DNA from: Rhodanobacter sp. C03
Lineage (GTDB): Bacteria > Pseudomonadota > Gammaproteobacteria > Xanthomonadales > Rhodanobacteraceae
DNA: 64,000 nucleotides
Reading direction: 5' to 3'
Assembly (NCBI RefSeq): GCF_002001175.1
Contig: NZ_MUNT01000001.1
Location: forward strand, 806,001 to 870,000
A model generated the notes under the pieces. The model had not been told where the DNA came from. It saw only the letters and a list, made by a program, of their open reading frames with translations, and made no database searches. This document shows, piece by piece, positions 1-7,819 of the stretch (positions are counted from its first letter, which is position 1; each line of letters opens with the position of its first letter). Made by a program: the position numbers and the translations under genes.

Positions 1-667
1 AGGCGATGGCGTCTTCGCCGGAATCAGCCAGCACCTGGAATTCATGGCTGGCATTGCCGCCGATTGCGCCGGTATCGGCCTGCACGGCGCGGAAGCTCAG
101 GCCGAGTCGGGTGAAAATGCGCGTATACGCCTGATACATCGCTGCATAGGTTTCAGCCAATGATTCCTGGGTGAGATGGAAGGAATAGGCGTCCTTCATC
201 AGGAATTCGCGCGCGCGCATCACGCCGAAACGCGGGCGGATCTCGTCGCGGAACTTGGTCTGGATCTGGTAGAAGTTGACCGGCAGCTGCTTGTAGCTTT
301 TCAGCTCGTTTCGCGCGTAATCGGTGACCACTTCCTCGGCGGTGGGGGCGTAGCAGAACTCCTGCTCCTTGCGATCCTTGATCTTCAGCAGCTGGGGGCC
401 GAACTTCGCCCAGCGGCCGCTTTCCTCCCACAGCTCCCTGGGCTGGATGGTCGGCATCAGCATTTCGATCGCGCCGGCGCGGTCCATTTCCTCGCGTACG
501 ATGTTTTCCACTTTGCGCAGCACACGCAGGCCCAGCGGCGACCAGGTGTACAAGCCCGAAGCGAGTTTGCGGATCATGCCGGCGCGTAGCATCAGCCGAT
601 GGCTGGTGATTTCTGCGTCGGCAGGGACTTCCTTGACGGTGGCCAGGTGGAATTGGCTGAGGCGCAT
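1..667 (-). CDS. proS: Prolyl-tRNA synthetase, N-terminal part (runs off left edge)
   Basis: Class II aminoacyl-tRNA synthetase that charges tRNA-Pro in the cytoplasm. The 222 visible residues start [19 protein letters not shown] and include the class II motif 2 region ([20 protein letters not shown]) and the TPTAEE-type segment seen here as [19 protein letters not shown], both characteristic of bacterial ProS. The ATG at 667-665 is the standard family start. The C-terminal two thirds, including the editing insertion and anticodon-binding domain, lie outside the window. A TACAAT box about 30 bases upstream could be the -10 element. It is transcribed away from the DUF4124 gene. Identification is secure from conserved sequence; completeness cannot be judged. 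Confidence 0.96.
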   Translation of the reverse strand, partial: MRLSQFHLATVKEVPADAEITSHRLMLRAGMIRKLASGLYTWSPLGLRVLRKVENIVREEMDRAGAIEMLMPTIQPRELWEESGRWAKFGPQLLKIKDRKEQEFCYAPTAEEVVTDYARNELKSYKQLPVNFYQIQTKFRDEIRPRFGVMRAREFLMKDAYSFHLTQESLAETYAAMYQAYTRIFTRLGLSFRAVQADTGAIGGNASHEFQVLADSGEDAIA

Positions 668-697
668 GCGGGCAGTTCCGGCGTGGTAAAGACGCCT

Positions 698-703
698 ATT
701 GTA
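698..703 (-). promoter_or_regulatory. Candidate -10 box for proS
   Basis: On the minus strand this reads TACAAT, five of six matches to TATAAT, about 31 bases upstream of the proS ATG. No good -35 hexamer is visible at 16-18 bases, so this is only a candidate. Confidence 0.35.
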
Positions 704-777
704 GCGGCCTGCCGGCACGGTCGCTGGTCACTAATATGCCGGAAGTCGAAAACCGCCGGCACCCATGACGTGGTCGG

Positions 778-1194
778 TTATTGGCTCTGGCAATACTGGC
801 TGTACTGCGCCTGCGCCGAACTGGTCTGTTGCTTGCGCTGATCGTTGTTGAGCGCGGTCGTTTTTCCACCTTGCTGCATGACCACGGGAGCGCTGCCCTG
901 CAGTGTGGCGAGATCAGCTTTCAGCGAGGCACACAGCTTGTTGCGGTTCTCTGGCGTGTCGGCTATCGGTGCTGGCGGCATCGCGGCAGCGGATTCGTTG
1001 CTGGTAGCGGCTGGGGCGGGTGTGGTCAGCGGTTGCACAGTGCCGTTGGTGGTCACCTTGGAGAATTTGGTGCCCTGGGGTGGCGCATCCTGCGAGTAGT
1101 GCACGGTGCCGCTGGCATCCGTCCATTTGTAGACCTGGGCAGAGGCCAGCGGGGCCAACAACAGCAGCGCCACGGCGATCAGCGAACGGTGCAT
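778..1194 (-). CDS. DUF4124-domain secreted protein
   Basis: Small exported protein of 138 residues. It begins with a clear signal peptide (MHRSLIAVALLLLAPLASAQ, cleavage probably after ASA) followed directly by the DUF4124 signature VYKWTDASGTVHYSQDAPP, a short beta-rich module common in gammaproteobacterial periplasmic proteins. The middle is Ala/Pro/Thr-rich and low in complexity; the end is Gln-rich. A longer reading frame extends to 1272, but the ATG at 1194 has GGAGA eight bases upstream and places the signal peptide at the N-terminus, so that start is chosen. Function is unknown for the family; cell-envelope location is inferred from the signal peptide. It faces away from pssA. Confidence 0.85.
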   Translation of the reverse strand: MHRSLIAVALLLLAPLASAQVYKWTDASGTVHYSQDAPPQGTKFSKVTTNGTVQPLTTPAPAATSNESAAAMPPAPIADTPENRNKLCASLKADLATLQGSAPVVMQQGGKTTALNNDQRKQQTSSAQAQYSQYCQSQ

Positions 1195-1318
1195 GGTGTT
1201 CTCCATATCAGGGGTAGTGCCAGTGGACGATTCCAAGGGTGTCTTGTTATCACTCCGGCTGCCCGGACTCAAGCAGCCGATGGTTTACACTGCGCGCATC
1301 CTGTCACGGTCTTGATTC

Positions 1319-2098
1319 ATGAGCGAGCCCACGCCCGTACGCCCGCCACGCCATCGGGGTATTTACCTGCTGCCGAACCTGTTCACCACCGGGGCGATGT
1401 TTGCAGGGTTTTACGCGATTATCGCCAGCATCGGCGGACGTTACAGCGAGGCCGCGGTGGCGGTATTCATTGCTGCGGTGCTGGACGGCATGGATGGTCG
1501 GGTGGCGCGGATGACCGGCACCCAGACCGAGTTTGGTGTGCAATACGACTCGCTGTCCGACCTGGTCAGCTTCGGGCTGGCGCCGGCATTGGTGATGTAT
1601 ACGTGGTCGCTGTCGTCGCTGCAGGATTTCGGCCCGCTATGGGGCAAGCTGGGCTGGGCCGCCGCGTTCGTCTACGCCGCCTGCGCCGCGCTGCGACTGG
1701 CGCGCTTCAACACCCAGGTCGGCGTGGCCGACAAGCGTTATTTCCAGGGGTTGGCCAGTCCGGCCGCCGCTGGCGTGTGCATGTCGTTCGTGTGGAGTGC
1801 GGAGAAATCCGGTTTTTCCGGCGACGACCTGTGCTTCGTCACCCCGGCGATCGCCGTGCTGGTGGGCCTGCTGATGGTCAGCCGGTTCCGTTATTTCAGT
1901 TTCAAATCGTTGCCGATGGGCGAGCGTCAGCGCGTACCGTTTGTCTGGATGGTCGGTGCGGTGCTGCTGTTGGCGCTGCTGATCCTCGACACCGCACGGG
2001 TGCTGTTCGTCGGCTTCACGCTTTATCTGCTGTCCGGACCGGTAGGTACGATCTGGGGATTGGCCATGCGCCGCCGCGCGAGGCGCAACCCGGCATGA
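1319..2098 (+). CDS. pssA: CDP-diacylglycerol-serine O-phosphatidyltransferase (phosphatidylserine synthase)
   Basis: Makes phosphatidylserine from CDP-diacylglycerol and serine, the committed step to phosphatidylethanolamine, in the inner membrane. The CDP-alcohol phosphotransferase signature DGxxARx8GxxxDxxxD is intact at residues 59-81 (D59, G60, A63, R64, G73, D77, D81). Several hydrophobic helices flank it, including one near residues 15-40 and two near the C-terminus (VWMVGAVLLLALLILDTARV). The 259-residue length suits the PssA type II subfamily. The stop overlaps the ATG of the next gene (ATGA), so pssA, the HolD-like gene and rimI probably form one transcription unit. Confidence 0.93.
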   Translation: MSEPTPVRPPRHRGIYLLPNLFTTGAMFAGFYAIIASIGGRYSEAAVAVFIAAVLDGMDGRVARMTGTQTEFGVQYDSLSDLVSFGLAPALVMYTWSLSSLQDFGPLWGKLGWAAAFVYAACAALRLARFNTQVGVADKRYFQGLASPAAAGVCMSFVWSAEKSGFSGDDLCFVTPAIAVLVGLLMVSRFRYFSFKSLPMGERQRVPFVWMVGAVLLLALLILDTARVLFVGFTLYLLSGPVGTIWGLAMRRRARRNPA

Positions 2099-2577
2099 TC
2101 CAGCCGATGCGCCAACCCGTCAGTGCCAGCCACCGCGCGCGCGTCCTGCGTGCGCTGGACGTGACGCCATGGGTGCGTCGCGCCTTGCCGGCGGATCACG
2201 CCACGATGGCCGAAGTGGCTGACGTGGCGGCAGGCGTTGCCTGCGTGGTGGTGTTGCCCGAGGCCTGCAGTACGCGTGAGCTCGACCTGCTCGGGCGTGC
2301 GCTGAGCGCGTGCGGGGCGAGCCTGGCGCGTGCCGCGCGGGTCACGGTGAAAGGTGGGCAGTTGGCCGCCGACGTACCGGAAGCGAATGCCTATCTGGTG
2401 TTCGGCGAGGCACAGGCGCATGCGCTGGGCCGCAGCCTGCCGGCGGCGGCGGTGCACCGTGCACAGATTGTGCTGGCCGACGAGCCAGCGCTGGTACTGA
2501 CCAGTGCCGCCGCCAAGCGACGGCTGTGGAGCGCACTGCGCAGTCTGCGCCGTGTGCTGGCCGCGGCAGGCAGCTAA
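2095..2577 (+). CDS. HolD-like protein (putative DNA polymerase III psi subunit)
   Basis: 160-residue protein, start codon overlapping the pssA stop by four bases and ending five bases before rimI. No annotated domain is obvious to me. Three things point to HolD: gene order (holD lies directly upstream of rimI in E. coli and relatives); a hydrophobic strand followed by a helix at about residues 45-70 (ACVVVLPEACSTRELDLLGRAL) resembling the HolD core; and a C-terminal ALVLTSAAAKRRLWSALRSL that resembles the HolD ending with its RxxLW pattern. If right, it would link the clamp loader to SSB through chi. This is inference from position and weak similarity; it could instead be a lineage-specific small protein. 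Confidence 0.5.
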   Translation: MIQPMRQPVSASHRARVLRALDVTPWVRRALPADHATMAEVADVAAGVACVVVLPEACSTRELDLLGRALSACGASLARAARVTVKGGQLAADVPEANAYLVFGEAQAHALGRSLPAAAVHRAQIVLADEPALVLTSAAAKRRLWSALRSLRRVLAAAGS

Positions 2578-2582
2578 CCGCG

Positions 2583-3056
2583 ATGGTTGCCGTCGTCAAA
2601 CCGGTGATCCAGGTGCGCGGCATGCACAGCGAGGATCTGGCGGTGGTCAGTGCGATGGAGGCTGCCTCCTACGACTACCCGTGGTCGCACGGTATCTTCG
2701 ACGATTGCCTGAAAGCTGGGCATCCGTGCTGGGTATTGTGTGTGGACGCGACGATTGTCGGTTACGGCATCCTGTCGATGGGCGCGGGCGAGGCGCATCT
2801 GCTGAATATCTGCATCGATCCTGCCTTTCGCGGGCGCAGGTTGGGTCGCCATCTGCTCGGCCGGCTGCTGGATATCGCGCGCTGGAATGGTGCCGAACGC
2901 GTATTCCTTGAGGTGCGGCCATCGAATCCGCTGGCGAAGGTGTTGTATGAGTCGGTGGGGTTTGTCGAGATCGGGCGGCGGCCGCGTTATTACCCAGCGC
3001 GGGATGGGCGCGAGGAAGCAATCGTGATGGCGCTGGAGTTGTTGCCTTCGGCTTAG
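2583..3056 (+). CDS. rimI: Ribosomal-protein-alanine N-acetyltransferase RimI
   Basis: GNAT-fold acetyltransferase, 157 residues, expected to acetylate the N-terminal alanine of ribosomal protein S18 using acetyl-CoA. The acetyl-CoA-binding motif A reads LLNICIDPAFRGRRLGRHLLG (the RxxGxG/A type loop is RGRRLG), followed by FLEVRPSNPLAKVLYESVGF, the classic RimI motif B, and RPRYYPARDGREEAIVM near the end. The start at 2583 follows the upstream stop by five bases. A six-base-pair hairpin with a TTC loop at 3073-3087 just after the stop may end the transcript, though no strong T-run follows it. Confidence 0.93.
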   Translation: MVAVVKPVIQVRGMHSEDLAVVSAMEAASYDYPWSHGIFDDCLKAGHPCWVLCVDATIVGYGILSMGAGEAHLLNICIDPAFRGRRLGRHLLGRLLDIARWNGAERVFLEVRPSNPLAKVLYESVGFVEIGRRPRYYPARDGREEAIVMALELLPSA

Positions 3057-3773
3057 CGAACAAGAGTTTTCACCCTCCTTCGGAGGGCGACGTACTTCTC
3101 TTTTGCTTGTCCATGTGCACGCAGGAGCGTGCGCGAACAGCGAAGCTGGCCCGAAGGGCGTAGGGCATCCTGCCCTAACGCCAAACTGGTTCGCATCCAT
3201 GCGAACCACCCTGCGGGCTTTTCCTCCACCCGCCCGCCGCTTCAGAGGGGCCCCGGGTAGAGCGACGCGCATCCTGCGCTTACTTTTAGAGGAGCCAGAT
3301 CAAGAGCAGTGCAAGAGCTTGAACGAAGCGACGCTTCGTTGCTGTTGCTTCTGAGCTTCTCACCGAGTGCGGGCCACGATGGCCCGCTGCTCTACCGGGG
3401 CCCCTGTGCGGCGGTGAGTCGGAGACGACAGGCCCGCAGGGGCATCGGCATGGATGCCGATGCCTTTTCGTCAGGACAGGAGTCCTGTCGAAAAGCCCGG
3501 CCCCGGCTCACGGACTTGCCGGGCAGGATGCCCGGCAAGCACCAAGCGGGGTGGCCTTTCTCTTTGGTTAGCTTTCTTTTTGGCCACGCAAAGAGAAAGT
3601 AACTCGGGCGCCGAAGGCGCACGAAAGCTCCTGCTTCTGCGAAACACTCGACAGTCCCAGCAGACATTCGACCAGCACTGAACCTGACCCCGAACGCGAG
3701 TACTGGGCGTTCAAGTCCTGCACCAACTCGGAAATGAAGGATGCTGGTTGCTCTGGATCAGAGCCCTACGCTA
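3057..3773. repeat. Intergenic hairpin array (Xanthomonadales-type repetitive module)
   Basis: 717 bases without a credible gene. It holds at least ten short, mostly perfect inverted repeats in a row: 3117-3132 (loop AGGA), 3161-3177 (loop TCC), 3187-3208 (loop TCCA), 3267-3279 (loop TCC), 3322-3340, 3369-3387, 3441-3464 (10-bp stem, loop TGGA), 3475-3489, 3515-3539 (11-bp stem, loop GGA), and 3608-3620. Two longer-range pairings enclose some of them: 3209-3218 with 3432-3441, and about 3246-3263 with 3388-3404 (one bulge). 3556-3566 pairs perfectly with 3589-3599. Short open frames here (for example minus 3392-3667) have no protein-like features and resemble spurious predictions often made on this module in the order. 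Whether it is an RNA gene, a mobile repeat or both is unknown. Confidence 0.7.
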
Positions 3774-4373
3774 TCAGGCAGGCTTAGGGACAATGTTTCG
3801 GCATGCGTAGAACATCAACATACGCATGAAGCTTAAGACGTCCATTCGGAGTTGAGCCAGTTCTTGGTGCTCGTAGGCATATCTCCAATGAACAAACACG
3901 TTGTTCATCATTGAAATAAATTCTGGAACTACTGGTTCGCCAGATAGTGGTACATCCCTAAGCGCATCAGGAATGCTGGCTTCAATATCAGCCAACGCTT
4001 CGGGTGGAAGTTCGTTGTAAAGCTCTAGAAGCTCGTGTCCTCGGAGCTTCCTCCCGTGCTTAAGTGCCAACGCCTTCAAATAGAGCTCAACACAAAAGGC
4101 GGTATTCACTGCGTAGGGAATGAGCGCGAACGGCCTCCGGGGAGGTGGGCGAGCTAACTCCGTGTTCCACAGCAATGTGCAAGTGTCTTGGAAATAGATC
4201 GCCTGCTGCCGTATGTGCATCCAGAGGGGCAACTCGCGCTGCTCGTAGCCGAGTTCTTGCAGCCTTGCTCGCGCGATAGGTAGATCGAGTTCGGTGTCGC
4301 CAGTGCTGATGTACTGACCGACAACCTTCCCGTTTACCATCAAGTCCTTTGAGCCAGGTGGTATTTGCGCCAT
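3774..4373 (-). CDS. HEPN-like hypothetical protein
   Basis: 199-residue protein with no signal peptide. A helix-rich centre (AFCVELYLKALALKHGRKL, then HELLELYNELPPEAL) has the look of HEPN-superfamily helices, and near the C-terminus the string RYAYEH matches the Rx4-6H motif used as the RNase site in active HEPN proteins. Composition is visibly AT-richer than the surrounding genes and it sits beside a repetitive hairpin array, both consistent with acquisition by transfer. There is no partner gene of the MNT nucleotidyltransferase type next to it, so a toxin-antitoxin role is not supported by context. Function unknown; HEPN assignment is moderate. Confidence 0.6.
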   Translation of the reverse strand: MAQIPPGSKDLMVNGKVVGQYISTGDTELDLPIARARLQELGYEQRELPLWMHIRQQAIYFQDTCTLLWNTELARPPPRRPFALIPYAVNTAFCVELYLKALALKHGRKLRGHELLELYNELPPEALADIEASIPDALRDVPLSGEPVVPEFISMMNNVFVHWRYAYEHQELAQLRMDVLSFMRMLMFYACRNIVPKPA

Positions 4374-4426
4374 CTGTGTAGCCTGTGGATAGGGTCACAA
4401 CCTGAATTGTAAGTCTGTTTGTCCGG

Positions 4427-5434
4427 TCATTCGGTCACCCGTAACACCAACTTCCCCCGATGACTCCCATCAAACAACCGATTAAGCACCTCGGGCGCAT
4501 TCTCCAACCCCTCCGCTACCGTCTCCTCCGCCTTCAACTTCCCCTCACGAATCCACCCAGCCAGCGTCTGCACCGCCTCACGCGTCTTCGTGTAATCAAG
4601 TATCAGAAACCCCCGCATGCTGAGCCGCTTCATCACGAATACGCCGAAGTCGTCGCTGGGGCGTTCGCCGCTGTTGTAGCCGGAGATCAGCCCGCATAGG
4701 GCGACGCGCCCGCCGATGACCATGCGTGAGAGCACGGCGCGCATCACTTCACCGCCGACGTTTTCGAAGTTGACGTGCACGCCGTCGGGGGTGGCGGCCT
4801 TGAGTTGCTGTTTGAAGTCTTCAGCCTTGTAGTCGACGGCGGCGTCGAAGCCGAGTTCGTCGGTGAGATAGTGGCATTTGTCGGCGCCGCCGGCGATGCC
4901 GACCACGCGGGCGCCGTGGATCTTGCCGATCTGGCCGGCGATGGAGCCGACTGAGCCGGCTGCGGCGGAGACCACCAGGGTTTCGCCGGGCTGCACCGGG
5001 GCGATGTCGGTGAGGCCGTAATAGGCGGTGACGCCGCTCATGCCGCAGGCGCCGAGCAGGGTGGGCAGCGGAATGCCGGGATCGGCGGGCAGGCGCACGT
5101 AGCCCTTGGCGCTCTCGTGCAGAACCAGATAGTCCTGCCAGCCGGTGAGGCCCTGCAGCAGGTCGCCTTCCTTGTATTGCGCCGAGCGCGACTGCACCAC
5201 GCGGCCCAGGCCCAGCGCGCGCATCACTTCGCCGATCGCCACTGGCGGCAGGTATTGCGGGATGTCGCGCATCCACACGCGGTTGGTCGGATCCATCGAC
5301 AGATACAGCACGCGCAGTAGCACCTCGCCATCCTTCAGCTCGGGCACGGCTTGCTCGACCAGGTCGAAGTTCTCGCGTTTGACCAGGCCTTCGGGGCGGG
5401 TCTTCAGACGCAGCTGACGATTGACGTAGGACAT
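4427..5434 (-). CDS. NADP-dependent MDR-family oxidoreductase (CurA-like)
   Basis: Cytosolic zinc-independent medium-chain dehydrogenase/reductase of the leukotriene B4 dehydrogenase/CurA group, likely reducing an alpha,beta-unsaturated ketone with NADPH. The N-terminus (SYVNRQLRLKTRPEG) and SMDPTNRVWM are family hallmarks, and the nucleotide-binding loop is VSAAAGSVGSIAGQIGKIHG. It lacks zinc-ligand cysteines. About 335 residues, the usual length. The frame can be extended three codons to a GTG at 5443, but the ATG at 5434 gives the conserved family N-terminus. It lies 42 bases downstream of the SDR gene on the same strand and may be read with that cluster. Substrate cannot be told from sequence. 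Confidence 0.88.
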   Translation of the reverse strand: MSYVNRQLRLKTRPEGLVKRENFDLVEQAVPELKDGEVLLRVLYLSMDPTNRVWMRDIPQYLPPVAIGEVMRALGLGRVVQSRSAQYKEGDLLQGLTGWQDYLVLHESAKGYVRLPADPGIPLPTLLGACGMSGVTAYYGLTDIAPVQPGETLVVSAAAGSVGSIAGQIGKIHGARVVGIAGGADKCHYLTDELGFDAAVDYKAEDFKQQLKAATPDGVHVNFENVGGEVMRAVLSRMVIGGRVALCGLISGYNSGERPSDDFGVFVMKRLSMRGFLILDYTKTREAVQTLAGWIREGKLKAEETVAEGLENAPEVLNRLFDGSHRGKLVLRVTE

Positions 5435-5476
5435 GGGGTTCACCGTGATGCGGGAAGGGGAGAGGAGTGCGTTCGA

Positions 5477-6265
5477 CTATACGGCGCAGGCGCCGCCGTC
5501 GATCACCATTTCGGCGGCGGTGACGTAGCGGCTTTCATCGGAGGCGAGATACAACACGGCATAGGCGACATCGTCCGGTTCGCCGAGACGGTGCATGGGA
5601 ATGCCGTGTGTGAGCTTGCGGGTGGCTTCCTCCTCGCCCAGCGCGTCGAAGAACGGCGCCACGATGCCGGTGCGGATGAAGGCCGGATGGATCGAGTTGC
5701 AGCGCACGTCGATCTTCTGCCGCGTGCAGTCGATTGCGACCGATTTCGTCAGCATTGCCACCGCGGCCTTGGAGGTGTTGTACGCGGTGTAATCGGGGCC
5801 GACCTTGAACGCGGCCAGCGAGGAGATGTTGACGATCGACGCGGGCTGATGTGCACGCAATAGCGGCAGCGCGTGCTTGCAGCCGAGCATGATGCTTTCC
5901 ACGTTGACGCTCATCACGCGGCGCCACTCTTTCAGCTCAATCTGTTCCACCGTGCCGAGCGAACCGATGCCGGCATTGTTGACCAGTACGGAAAGGCCGC
6001 CCATGGCCTCGTTCGCTTCGGCCAGCAGCGCATGCCAGCGCTCCTCGTCACGCACGTCCTGCGCGGCGGACCAGGCAACCTGCCGCCCGCGTTCGTGATT
6101 GATGTCGTCGGCCACCGCATGCACGCCGGCTTCGTCGATATCGGTAAGAAAGACATTCGCGCCGTGTCGCGCGAGCATGCGCGCGATCGCGGCACCGAGG
6201 CCACCGGCCGCGCCGGTGACGAAGGCGCGCTTGCCGGTGACGCGTTGTGCGGAAGGTTCGGTCAT
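5477..6265 (-). CDS. SDR-family NAD(P)-dependent oxidoreductase
   Basis: Classical short-chain dehydrogenase of 262 residues. Visible motifs are the cofactor loop TGAAGGLGAAIA (about residues 18-29), the NNAGIG segment, the catalytic Ser in NISSLAA, and YxxxK as YNTSK; the C-terminal VIDGGA turn is typical. The residue after the second strand is Asp (LTDIDEA), which favours NAD over NADP. It sits in a same-strand group with a second SDR, a histidine phosphatase, an APH-like kinase and an acyl-CoA dehydrogenase, so it most likely oxidises a hydroxyacyl intermediate in the same catabolic route. The exact substrate is unknown. Confidence 0.9.
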   Translation of the reverse strand: MTEPSAQRVTGKRAFVTGAAGGLGAAIARMLARHGANVFLTDIDEAGVHAVADDINHERGRQVAWSAAQDVRDEERWHALLAEANEAMGGLSVLVNNAGIGSLGTVEQIELKEWRRVMSVNVESIMLGCKHALPLLRAHQPASIVNISSLAAFKVGPDYTAYNTSKAAVAMLTKSVAIDCTRQKIDVRCNSIHPAFIRTGIVAPFFDALGEEEATRKLTHGIPMHRLGEPDDVAYAVLYLASDESRYVTAAEMVIDGGACAV

Positions 6266-6322
6266 GGCGCGTTCCTGCCGATGTTGATGAGGATGATGTC
6301 GATGGGAGTGGTGTTGATCGGA

Positions 6323-7093
6323 TCAGACACAGAGGTAGCCGCCATCGACGTTCAGCACCGCGCCGGTGGTGTACGAAGATGCATCGGAAGCGAGATAGAG
6401 CACGGCGCCGGCCATCTCCGAAGGCTGCGCCACACGGCGCATCGGCACATGCGCCAGCGCCTGCTTGAGGATCGCTGGCGTGTTCACCAGCACCGAAGCG
6501 AACTTGGTGTCGGTCAGTCCCGGCAGCAGCGCATTGCAGCGCACGCCTGAGGCGGCGCATTCCACCGCGAACGCCTTGGTCATCGAGATCACGGCGGCCT
6601 TGGTGATCGAGTAGATGCCCTGCTGGAAGCCCGGCACCACGCCGTTGACCGATGCCACGTTGACGATCGCGCCGCCGCCGCTGGCCGCCATCAGCTTTGC
6701 GCCATGGGTGGACATGTAGAAATAGCCGCGGATGTTCACGTCGACGGTCTTCTGGAAGATGCCCGGATCGGTATCCAGAATGCTGCCGAAGTAGGGATTG
6801 GTGGCTGCGTTGTTGACCAGGATGTCGAGCCGATCGTGGCGTTGCGTCACATGCGCAAACAGCGCCTCGATCTGCGCCAGCTCGCCGATATGGCAGGCGA
6901 AGGCTTCGGCCGAGCCGCCGGCTGCGACGATCTCGTCGACCACCAACTGGCAGTCGGCCTCGCGTCGGCTGGAGACGATCGTGTGCGCGCCGTGCGCCGC
7001 CAACAGTTTCGCGATTTCGGCGCCGATGCCGCGGCTGGCGCCGGTGACGATGGCGATCTTGCCCTTGAGATCGAAGTTCGGAGTGGTACTCAT
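6323..7093 (-). CDS. SDR-family oxidoreductase
   Basis: Second classical short-chain dehydrogenase (256 residues) in the cluster. It has TGASRGIGAEIA near the N-terminus, NNAAT in place of the usual NNAG, VASVNG with the catalytic Ser, and YSITK as YxxxK; it ends VLNVDGGYLCV. The residue pattern after the second strand (VSSRR) favours NADP, in contrast to the neighbouring SDR, so the pair may act in opposite directions or on successive steps. It is 57 bases upstream of the other SDR and 30 bases downstream of the phosphatase gene on the same strand. Confidence 0.9.
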   Translation of the reverse strand: MSTTPNFDLKGKIAIVTGASRGIGAEIAKLLAAHGAHTIVSSRREADCQLVVDEIVAAGGSAEAFACHIGELAQIEALFAHVTQRHDRLDILVNNAATNPYFGSILDTDPGIFQKTVDVNIRGYFYMSTHGAKLMAASGGGAIVNVASVNGVVPGFQQGIYSITKAAVISMTKAFAVECAASGVRCNALLPGLTDTKFASVLVNTPAILKQALAHVPMRRVAQPSEMAGAVLYLASDASSYTTGAVLNVDGGYLCV

Positions 7094-7123
7094 GGCGAGG
7101 TCTCTTGGCGAAGGTGGGAGGAG

Positions 7124-7819
7124 TCAGCGCAGCGTGACGAGGTGATGCTCGTTCGCGTGTTCCAGGTGCGGCCACGCGTTGTAGGTAATCAGCGTCGCAC
7201 CGCGTTGGCCGAGCCGCAGCCGCGTGAGGCCGGTGTTTACCAGCGGCCAGCTGAGTTTGAAGGTCTGTGCCAGCGGCGCGTCGATCAGTGCGTTGGTGAT
7301 TACAGCGATCGGGCCGCCCGAAGTGACCGCCCAGATCGTGCGCGCCGGATGCTCGGTCAGTGTCTGCAGTGCAGCCATCACATTGCTGCGAAAGCTCGGC
7401 CAAGTGAGTTGGTACTCGCTGTCGTGCGCACCGTCGACCCAGCGCGTGACGGCATCTGCGAACAGGCGCTGGAATGCACGGTGTGGATCGGGCACCTGCT
7501 TCAACTCCGCGCGCAGTGCGCCGGGTCCTTCCATGTCAGGGCGATGTCGCGCGAGCAGTTCGCGGTGATCGACTTCGTCCAGACCGTCCAACATCAGTGG
7601 TACCAGGTCGATGCCGGCCGCTTCAAGACACAGCTCGGCCGTGTGCCGATGTCGTTCGCGAGGGCCGATCGCAATCAGGTCCGGGGTCGATCCGCACGCC
7701 GCCAGCCACGAACCCAATTGTCGCGATTGTTCTTCGCCAACCGGCGACAAACGGTCGTAGTCATCGGCACTGAAACTGGCCTGACCATGACGTATCAGCA
7801 GCAGGCTGCGCGTGCTCAC
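7124..7819 (-). CDS. Histidine phosphatase family protein
   Basis: 231-residue member of the phosphoglycerate-mutase-like phosphatase superfamily. The catalytic RHG motif is at LLIRHGQASF close to the N-terminus (His about residue 10), the second-half catalytic acid/His region appears as WAVTSGGPI, where the usual HG is replaced by SG. Its start codon overlaps the stop of the upstream phosphotransferase gene (ATGA), and similar pairs of APH-like kinase and histidine phosphatase genes accompany acyl-CoA dehydrogenases in other proteobacteria. Substrate unknown; the missing second histidine at TSGGP is worth noting because it may alter activity. Confidence 0.85.
   Translation of the reverse strand: MSTRSLLLIRHGQASFSADDYDRLSPVGEEQSRQLGSWLAACGSTPDLIAIGPRERHRHTAELCLEAAGIDLVPLMLDGLDEVDHRELLARHRPDMEGPGALRAELKQVPDPHRAFQRLFADAVTRWVDGAHDSEYQLTWPSFRSNVMAALQTLTEHPARTIWAVTSGGPIAVITNALIDAPLAQTFKLSWPLVNTGLTRLRLGQRGATLITYNAWPHLEHANEHHLVTLR

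Noticed and set aside
781-2577. Long plus-strand frame of 598 codons across the DUF4124 gene, pssA and the HolD-like gene
   Set aside because: Only its last 160 codons look like protein; the rest is antisense to or out of frame with well-supported genes and has the Arg/Gly-rich character of high-GC shadows.
3392-3667. Minus-strand frame of 91 codons in the hairpin array
   Set aside because: No domain, no ribosome-binding site, and composition dictated by inverted repeats. Frames like this are regularly predicted on the repeat in related genomes.
3774-4373. Idea that the HEPN-like gene is a second integron cassette
   Set aside because: No GTTRRRY/RYYYAAC pair or attC-like inverted repeat is found at either end.
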